From positions 1-64,000 of the forward strand of contig LLCB01000109.1 of the NCBI GenBank assembly GCA_001414345.1: 64,000 nucleotides of DNA, given 5' to 3'. A program made the translations under genes and the position numbers. A model generated the notes under the pieces. That model did no database searches, was not told the origin of the DNA, and was given only the letters and a program-made list of their open reading frames with translations. Source of the DNA: Hymenoscyphus infarciens (Eukaryota; Ascomycota; Leotiomycetes; Helotiales; Helotiaceae). The number at the start of each line of letters is the position of its first letter. The stretch's first letter is position 1. Shown one piece after another: positions 56,623 to 64,000 of this stretch.

Positions 56623-58683
56623 GTTCTTGCCGATTGCGATCTCTCCTCCTCGTCAGAGAAGCAGTGAGGGGAGATGGGATGGCTCTTGCTCTTGCTCCTG
56701 CTCCATAAAGTTAAGACATGGTCAGTGCTTCATGAGTGGTGGACAGTGCACTGTGTAGGTAGGGATCCCGGGTTATCGAAGCCTTGAAGCTGCTTCTATT
56801 TGCTCTTCCAGAAAACTCTGGAAGGCCTCATCCGCCCAAGCTTTCAATTTCGCCCCCCGAGGTGAATAAAGAACCTGGAACTCGCCAATCGTCTGTCAAC
56901 GAGCTGGAGGCTGGAGAGCAAAACAAGGCACGAGTACATGTTACTACATATTACTACATAAATTGTACATTACCTGTACAAGTACATGTTCTTGAATCGA
57001 CAGCTTTGACGACTTTGACGATTCAACAATTCGAAAGGTCGTTGGCCCTCCGAAACGCTACCGCGGCTTGCATCCCGCCCGCCTGTCAAACACTACGCGG
57101 CAACTACAACGGCAACGGCAACATATCTAAGAAGGGAAATGACACCTGCACCGGGTGTCGAGCGTCGCCGACTGAGACTTGATTCGGAAGACCAGCTTGG
57201 AGGCTATCTGGAGGATCAAAGAGAAAGACAAGGCGCTATGATAACGACCGGAAGCTCAATCTCCCCTTCTTGAAGAAGCGATTCAATATTGGTAAACAAA
57301 AATTCCCAGTCCTGTGGCACCACACGAGCGACTATGGTTTCAAACTTGACATCTTACAGCATAAAACCAATATATCTGAGTCAAAGGCAAAGCAGGTACA
57401 GTACCGAGTACATATACGACACAAGGAACATGTTATCTTGGGGAATCTTTCCCCGCCCCTATCATTTTCTATCACTTTCTCCACCCTCGAACAGCCACAG
57501 CTGGTGGCAAGTCAAGCCCCCACGGGCGGGTGGGAATTTGAAAGAAATTAATAAGATCGACAGGCGCGAAAAGCTTGGGGATAGAGGATGAAAACGATGA
57601 TCTTATAATAATCGATAGGAATTAAGCATCAAGCAACCCCTGCTTGTTGTCATTTGTGCGGAGGGAAGAGGGACGGGAGGCTTGAGAGAGCTTCTAGGGA
57701 CCTCCGGGATATAAAGTGTTAGTGTCGATCGTTTAGTTCTCTGGGTACTTACTCATACCACAATAGACTAGTTTGGGGTTCAAAGTCGTTAACTCAATTA
57801 CCTACTGCACTGTACTTACAACAAGGCTAAATCAACGCTCCGGATGGTTTAAAAGTAAACCTTGCCTCGCGATAAACATTAAAAGCGGTAGTAATAACAT
57901 CAATTTTCGCACCTTCTCTGCTTACCTAACTCTCTTGTTCTAGAGTAGTTCAAGATAATTATTCTAAATACCTGGAAGAATTGACCCTGGTGTTTTAGAA
58001 CAAGCAGTTTCAAATGTTCTAAAGTATCAGGTAAGTAAGGTTAGAACAACGAGTAACTACTACTACTACTACTTTTACTCCTACTTTTAATATGATAGAA
58101 ACAAAACAAATTCTCCAGGTGGTAGAATTGCCGACGGTGAAAGAATTTGTTAAGTTTATTCCCTCTTTGCTATTATTATCTAACACGCGTCAGCAATTCA
58201 AATCAATAGACTTGGCGATTTTTTTTCTTCAAAAAAAAAAAAAACAAACCATTAAAGTAGGGAACTGATGCTTGATTGAAAGACTAAATCTCATCGGGTT
58301 CCTACCCTTCTTTTGATTTCAGACCAACCCCTCATATGAGCGGATTCAAAAAAGAGCAGAGCTATTATTAGGTCTTGATCAATTCCTTATAAAGCACCCT
58401 GGCATATTCACAAAAACAAATGATTCCATTCACACTCTCACTTTGATTCCAAATTCTTTTCCGAAAGCAGAGACAGCCACTCCATGCAAACCCACCTCAT
58501 ATTTGTAAGCCGGCAGTTGACCGGAAGTTTTCAGCTCGGCCTTTGGATGCGCGCACGTCATTCGGTCTGCTTGCATCGATATCTCAAATCAACCTAACCA
58601 CTCAGCTCACCAATCAACCATATCCCATCGCCCCTCACCTCACCTGCGAGTACTAAAAGGGAAACCCCTCATTGTCCCAAAAC

Positions 58684-58735
58684 TATAAAACATAAAACCC
58701 TTTCCCCCCCATTCTACCCCTCCCACCCGTTGCCC
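58684..58735 (+). promoter_or_regulatory. TATA-like box and CT tract before glutaredoxin
   Basis: TATAAAA at 58684-58690 is followed by a C/T-rich stretch to about 58735, ending about 45 bp before the ATG at 58781. This order (TATA, CT block, start) is common in strongly expressed fungal genes. Confidence 0.4.
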
Positions 58736-58780
58736 ATCATTTCGTTCCTACGCAGATTCTTCTCCACACCACCCGCAAGC

Positions 58781-59200
58781 ATGTCTGCCAAAACCAAAGC
58801 CCAGAAGATCATCGAGGAGAACGGCGTTGGTATGTTATCTACTTTGTATCCATGGATGGATGACGGGTGCTAACAACGGTTTTCAGCCGTCTTCAGCAAG
58901 TCTTATTGCCCTTACTGCAAGGCTACCAAGAGTCTTTTGGATTCGCTCGGCGCAAAGTACTATGCTATTGAGCTTGACCAAGTTGGTATGTTGAAAATCT
59001 ATTCGCATCCGTATGTTGGACATGAAGCTGACCATTTGAAAGATGATGGTTCCGATATCCAAGCTGCCTTGAAGGAAATCAATGGCCAATCCTCCGTCCC
59101 AAACATCTACATCAAGCAACAACACATTGGTGGAAACTCGGATCTCCAAGCTAAGAAGTCGGAGCTACCAGCTTTATTGAAGGATGCAAATGTCGTGTAG
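58781..59200 (+). CDS. Dithiol glutaredoxin
   Basis: A small glutathione-dependent thiol oxidoreductase. Exons 58781-58829, 58887-58985 and 59043-59200 give 101 aa, the usual length of a cytosolic class I glutaredoxin. Introns are both phase 1 with GTATGT donors. The active site CPYC is at residues 24-27 in VFSKSYCPYCKATK. Glutathione-binding SVPNIYI and the GGNSDLQ turn follow. No targeting sequence is seen, so a cytosolic and nuclear location is likely. The last acceptor (AAAG|AT) was chosen because it restores ELDQVDDGSDIQAALKEI. Confidence 0.95.
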
Positions 59201-59362
59201 CAAACAAAGGAGGAGGCCTGTAACATTAGGAGTTCAAAGCTTTAGCACATTGCTGAAGTGAAGACTCGGGGTGGAGGCATCATGAAGGTTGCATGGTCAA
59301 TCAATAGAAGTCCTTTTTTCCAGAATTGAGATGTTCTTTTGTGATTGTGAATAGTGTACAAA

Positions 59363-60559
59363 TTATACAACCTGTGTGGCAACAGTGCCAACAGGGCGCT
59401 CGACAAATTCCATAACTCCGTCAATAATACTTTTCCTAGCTGGCTCACTCGCCACTGTCTTGCCAGCAAGATAATTTAGCCAGATGCCGCGAGAGATTCT
59501 CTCATCAACGACTTGTCCCAGTCTTGATGCGCCAACCTTTCCATCATCATACCATACGGCGACTTTACCTTTGGGGTCTCTGCTCAGGAGAAGCTCTTTT
59601 CCTTTTGGCACGCTTCCTCTGTTGAAAAGCTGCTTGAACTCACCCAGTGAAGCGCCGAATCTTTCATCTCCATATTCCTCTTTCTTCGCTTGCGCTCGAG
59701 CAGTGAGTGATCGTACCCAAGCATCCCTTAAATGGTGGAAATCCGTATTCCTGGTAGGTACTATCCTCACGAGTGTCCGTACCCCGCTCTTCTTCAAGAT
59801 ATCATCCCATATCTCCACGCCTTCCTGGGGATCGTATAGTTTCGCTTTCAACTTTTCCTTTTCGCCTGCAACCAACGTGGAGGCGATTGGATCGATTCTC
59901 CGGATCAAGGCCTCTTGCAACTTCGCAATGTCATCAGTCGCAACATACATCCCAACAACGTACACCTGGATGCCCAAAAAGCTAACTGTCCGAATCCCCA
60001 ATCCCATAAGCTGATATTCTACAAGTCGATCATCGTTTTCTCCTGGTTTAGGAACACCTTCAGCAGCTTCGTTGACGTCGTCAAAGAAATCCAGAATGCG
60101 GGGAAACGTAGGAACAGTACTCGTCCCTGTTTCCACCGTATCGACAATTTCCTCTGGCTCTTCCCCTAGCTTCTGCACTACGACTTTTCTCTCTCGCCCC
60201 AAAACTACCAAGGGATCATCCGTCCGCCGTCCCGAATCGAGTTGTGTAGGTTTATTCTGCGGGAGATCGATAGATGTCGCCGTAACCCAAATCGCGACCA
60301 TCCCAAAAATAACACCGGCACTTGCATAATAAGTCCTTCGCTTCAAATATCGAAGTCTCTCGAACTCGGCTCTATGTGCGTTGATATATTCGAGTCGTTC
60401 TTTGGAGTTGGGATTGGGTTCGTCCTCGGTTTGGGTGGTGAGGTTTCGGAATTGGCGTGTGGAATGGTAGATTTGGGGGGATGCGCGGAGGCATTGTAGG
60501 TTTGGGCTTCGTCGAGGAAGGAGGCGCAATGCGCGAGTTGAGCCTATTCGAAAAGGCAT
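59363..60559 (-). CDS. AIM18: Mitochondrial AIM18-like protein (chalcone isomerase-like fold)
   Basis: A single-exon gene for 398 aa. The N-terminus is rich in Arg and Ser without acidic residues (MPFRIGSTRALRLLPRRSP), a typical mitochondrial presequence. A membrane segment lies at about residues 78-95. The rest is the chalcone-isomerase-like domain of AIM18/Fmp22: LVEYQLMGLGIRTVSFLGIQVYVVGMYV, then VRIVPTRNTDFHHLRDAWVRSL, and a conserved WLNYLAGK near the end. Yeast Aim18 is an inner-membrane haem-binding protein without isomerase activity, and the role is not settled. It converges with the glutaredoxin gene (162 bp between stops). Confidence 0.92.
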   Translation of the reverse strand: MPFRIGSTRALRLLPRRSPNLQCLRASPQIYHSTRQFRNLTTQTEDEPNPNSKERLEYINAHRAEFERLRYLKRRTYYASAGVIFGMVAIWVTATSIDLPQNKPTQLDSGRRTDDPLVVLGRERKVVVQKLGEEPEEIVDTVETGTSTVPTFPRILDFFDDVNEAAEGVPKPGENDDRLVEYQLMGLGIRTVSFLGIQVYVVGMYVATDDIAKLQEALIRRIDPIASTLVAGEKEKLKAKLYDPQEGVEIWDDILKKSGVRTLVRIVPTRNTDFHHLRDAWVRSLTARAQAKKEEYGDERFGASLGEFKQLFNRGSVPKGKELLLSRDPKGKVAVWYDDGKVGASRLGQVVDERISRGIWLNYLAGKTVASEPARKSIIDGVMEFVERPVGTVATQVV

Positions 60560-61875
60560 TTTGGGGGTTGTTGATTGTGGTGTTTGTTGGAGGGCGGCGG
60601 TTCTACTCGTAGGTGGTGAGCTGATCCGGGAGAATGCCGGAGCCGAAGCTTTGGTGGAGCCTTGGTAGCTTCTTATTCTTTTAATTTTGATTGACGAGTC
60701 TATTTCATACCCACCTCAAAAACTGTTTTACACGCCAGAGATTCACAAGGTTATCAGTTCTTCTGGTTCATATAAACCGAGAATATAGAAGAAAAAGCGG
60801 TTGTTAAGACTCGGAACCGCCTGCTCGGCACTAGATAGAGTGGATTTGAACTAAGTGTTAGTGTTTTTGGACTTCTCGTTTCTGTACTTGAGAGATACCT
60901 AGCGAAAAACCTAGCAGTATTTCTAAACCATATGTTAAAGAACAATCGAGTTGTACTATATCCTATCGCGCAGATTCTGCCAAACACGGAACCTCCGTCA
61001 CATGGAGTTATCATCCTTCTTTCTTGAGCATTGGAACAAAACTGGCTATATCTAGAACTAGTTCACTATGAGTCGTCCATGTAATGAAGCTCAGCTGTTT
61101 GCACGTATTAGTAACTGTTCTACAACTCTTCTCAGTCAACCAGGAGGCGGCGGAATTGATTACAAATTGCCTCTTTCCTTACGTGGTTAGGACATTTCAA
61201 TTTCTACATCCTCTTGCAATTATAAAATTCAAAATGATTAAAGAGAGACTAACGCGGAATTAAAGTTCTATACGTCAGAGGGTCGCTTGGCTGCAGAGAG
61301 ACTAGAATAGAACAGTACGGGAACCCCACTAACTCAATCATAAGATAAACACCATCATACTAAAAGTACTTTTGTATTTTGACAACTCGTGCAACATACA
61401 CACAAGCATAGTCTGTAGAACCAAGCATTCAATATTCTGGGCGAAAGAAGTCGAGCTGAGATGCGGAATAGGTAACGTCTTAAGCGAGTGCTGGTGAGCC
61501 AACCATTTCAGCGCAGTATCCCTCATCAGACTCAAAACGCCGTATCCAGCTACCACTCGACATTTGTCACCACCATCCCCCCCCTCCTCCACTTCCCCCA
61601 TCACCACTGCCTCGGGTGCCCATTGCACTGTTGCCCATTTGGCTAATCTGCCATTCCCACACGACCGTCTCTGTCACCGCATTCCAGAGGTGTTGACCAC
61701 TGCAAGCCCCCGCGAGCACGAGGCTGAACCCACCACCCGAACTAGCATCATCTCCAAGAACCCCATCAACGACCCATCACCACAACCTTCGTCCTCGCCC
61801 TACGCCGAGGGCAAAACGCAGCGGCAGATATTTTATCGTCAGAAGTGCATTTGGTGCATCGCTTCGTAAACCGCC
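60560..61875. other. Divergent promoter of AIM18 and the grrA-like gene
   Basis: 1.3 kb with no gene I support. A 101-codon frame at 61564-61869 ends just before the F-box gene; it has no domain and could be an upstream ORF in a long leader. Confidence 0.5.
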
Positions 61876-63862
61876 ATGCGGGGACCAGTTCCAAACATGG
61901 CGCCCATCACCACAACCCCTTCTTATCGTGCGGCTCCAGACCCGGAGGGCGATTCGCAATCATCATCGAGTAACTCTCCAGCACGGCTGGATTACGAGGA
62001 GTCGGATTTTTATACGGGCAACAATGATTCTCAGTCCTCGATAGGTGTCCCAACTTTCCGCGACATGGCAGTCTCCGGAGACGTATGCGAGCCACCGGCG
62101 AACCGATTGCCTGCCGAAGTCCTTATTGGCATATTCTCGAAGCTCAATACCCCGCAGGATTTGTTTAATGCTATGTTGGTATCGAAGAGATGGGCTCGAA
62201 ATTCTGTAGACTTGCTTTGGCACCGCCCGGCTTGTACGAATTGGGATAATCACAGTTTCATCTGCAAGACACTTTCTCTTCCGAACCCATACTTTTCATA
62301 CCGAGACTTTATCAAACGTCTTAACCTTGCCAACTTGGCCGACCTAGTCAACGACGGCAGTGTCTTTCCTCTATGGGTTTGTAATCGAGTCGAACGGTTG
62401 ACTTTGACTGCATGTGATGGTCTGACAGATTCTGGATTGATTGGCCTTCTCATGCATAGCAATAGCTTGCTTGCACTGGACATATCTGGCGATACTCAAA
62501 TCACGGCCGAATCCATGGTGGTCCTGTCCCAATACTGCACCAAGTTACAAGGCCTCAATATTTCGTCTTGTACGAAGATCTCCAACGAGTCCATGATTGC
62601 CGTGGCTGAGAAATGTAGCTCCATAAAGAGGGTATGTTGCTTTCGATTTAAATTTAAGTTGTCCCAGGACTGACTTTATGCTAGCTAAAACTCAACAACT
62701 GCGAGCAACTCGAAGACGATGCTATCATTGCCTTTGCAAAAAACTGCCCTAATATTCTCGAAATAGACCTACATCAATGCAGGCTTATTGGAAATGCCCC
62801 GGTTACTGAGCTCCTTACCAATGGTCAAAGCCTCCGCGAACTCCGTCTAGCAAACTGTGAACTGGTGTCTGATGCAGCATTCCTCGACCTACCTTTGGGC
62901 CGAACATTCGAACAACTCCGTATACTTGATCTCACAAGCTGTGCACGGCTGACCGACCAAGCCATTGAAACTATTATTAGCGCTGCGCCTCGCCTCAGAA
63001 ATTTGGTTTTTGCAAAATGCCGAAATCTTACAAACAGCGCCGTGGATGCTATTAGCAAGCTTGGGAAAAATCTTCACTACCTTCACCTAGGACACTGTGG
63101 ACATATTACCGACGAAGCAGTCATCAGACTAGTTCATGCCTGCAACAGAATACGATATATTGATCTTGGATGCTGCATCCATCTTACTGATCAATCTGTT
63201 GTAAAACTGGCTACTCTACCAAAGCTCCGTCGCATTGGCCTCGTCAAATGTTCGAATATCACAGACGAAAGTGTAAAGGCTTTGGCAAATGTTCGCCCGA
63301 CACGACCATCAAGACCTGGCGAGGAGCCACATCCTGGGGGAAGCAGTCTTGAAAGAGTACATCTAAGTTATTGCACTAATCTTAACCTTGCCGTAAGACA
63401 ACACTCCGGATTTCTGCTACTCAACACTAACAATATTACAGAGCATAGTAGAACTTCTAAAGAATTGCACCAAGCTTACTCATCTGAGTTTGACTGGTGT
63501 GCAAGCATTTCTACGCCCCGATTTGGAGCAGTTTTGCCGTGAGGCGCCTACTGGTAAGTTGGCAAGAAATATAGCTGGTGAAGATTTGCTGACCGTTTAT
63601 AGAATTCACGGATCACCAACGTAGTGTCTTTTGTGTATTTTCTGGAAATGGCGTTGTTAGGTTACGGAATCACTTGAGTGCAGAACAGTTCGACGAAATC
63701 GACCAGGACGGAGAAACTGTTGCCGACGACGACCAAACGATGACTGGAATGATGCACACGACTAATATTAACGCCGAAGAGGAGGCGGACGCCGATGCCG
63801 ATGCTGATGATGACGACGATGGAGTTGCAAATAATAGCTCCTTTGGGGGTGTAGCAACCTGA
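61876..63862 (+). CDS. grrA: SCF ubiquitin-ligase F-box/LRR protein, Grr1/GrrA type
   Basis: Substrate receptor of an SCF E3 ubiquitin ligase; Grr1 orthologs govern nutrient sensing and cyclin turnover in yeast and ascospore formation in Aspergillus. Exons 61876-62631, 62685-63392, 63442-63553 and 63603-63862 give 611 aa. The F-box is at about residues 76-117 (NRLPAEVLIGIFSKLNTP to SVDLLWHRP). About a dozen Cys-containing leucine-rich repeats follow (LTLTACDGLTDSG, LNISSCTKISNES, LDLTSCARLTDQA, LHLGHCGHITDEA). The C-terminus has EFTDHQRSVFCVFSG and ends in an acidic DADADADDDDD tail. The second Met, at 61897, is an alternative start. Confidence 0.94.
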
Positions 63863-64000
63863 ACCATTTCACGTCGACGATGAATCGAAGAACCAACTTG
63901 TTGGAGTATTATAGAAAATTATCCCCCCAAACGAAAACAGCGAACCAAACGAAATTATGATCGACCAAGAGGAATGACCCTCCAAGGCATACACATCTTC
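63863..64000. other. 3' flank of the grrA-like gene
   Basis: 138 bp after the stop codon; nothing further can be said before the window ends. Confidence 0.6.

Larger units (their letters stand above)
55879..58780. other. Intergenic upstream of PKA-R and glutaredoxin
   Basis: 2.9 kb between divergent start codons with only short overlapping frames. It contains microsatellites near PKA-R (separate entry) and an AT-richer part with ACTACTACTACT near 58058. The glutaredoxin promoter lies at the right end. Confidence 0.5.

Noticed and set aside
61564..61869. 101-codon frame as first exon of the grrA-like gene
   Set aside because: It ends in a stop just before the F-box ATG, no splice site joins it in phase convincingly, and it has no conserved motif. 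At most a uORF.

Overview
The window comes from the nuclear genome of a filamentous ascomycete (Pezizomycotina). Genes carry many short introns of about 50 to 90 bp with GT..AG borders. The best matches are fungal housekeeping families: Pol III Rpc1, ribosomal uL13, a PKA regulatory subunit, a Grr1-type F-box protein, AIM18 and a Cwf7/BCAS2 splicing factor. The AT-rich blocks have almost lost CpA and TpG, the mark of repeat-induced point mutation (RIP). A leotiomycete (Helotiales-like) host is my inference from protein style, not something I could test.

Layout. 1-3.8 kb: AT-rich leader, then an otubain deubiquitinase on the minus strand. 3.8-15 kb: about 11 kb with no gene I can support, holding a RIP-like island (about 7.74-8.72 kb) and a MITE-like inverted repeat (10.76-10.95 kb). 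15-23 kb: a serine-rich orphan, an adenosine/adenine-deaminase-like gene broken by a one-base frameshift, and a multi-pass membrane protein with a DUF3431 C-terminus. 23-38 kb: a repeat and pseudogene zone. It contains an inverted repeat, a RIP island, an intron-bearing tRNA-Ser(GCU)-like gene cut off in its T loop, a shattered M24 peptidase gene, a 6.8-kb RIP-inactivated DNA transposon with about 165-bp terminal inverted repeats, and a frameshifted SAM-methyltransferase remnant. 38-64 kb: a dense, well-kept housekeeping block: acyl-CoA synthetase (with a probable 4-nt micro-exon), uL13, BAG/Snl1-like protein, Rpc1, neutral ceramidase, Cwf7/BCAS2, PKA regulatory subunit, glutaredoxin, AIM18 and a GrrA F-box/LRR protein.

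How it fits together. The housekeeping genes are functionally diverse (translation, Pol III transcription, splicing, sphingolipid and fatty-acid metabolism, ubiquitin and cAMP signalling, redox) and form no cluster; several pairs are divergent and share short promoters. The contrast of interest is the compact gene-rich right half against the repeat-rich left and centre, where genes next to RIP-hit repeats are decayed. The transposon is the strongest candidate for something little described: decoding through RIP changes shows an integrase-core (rve-like) transposase matching a fungal integrase-core protein family, followed by a second long charged ORF, between terminal repeats built from AAATCGT-type heptamers.
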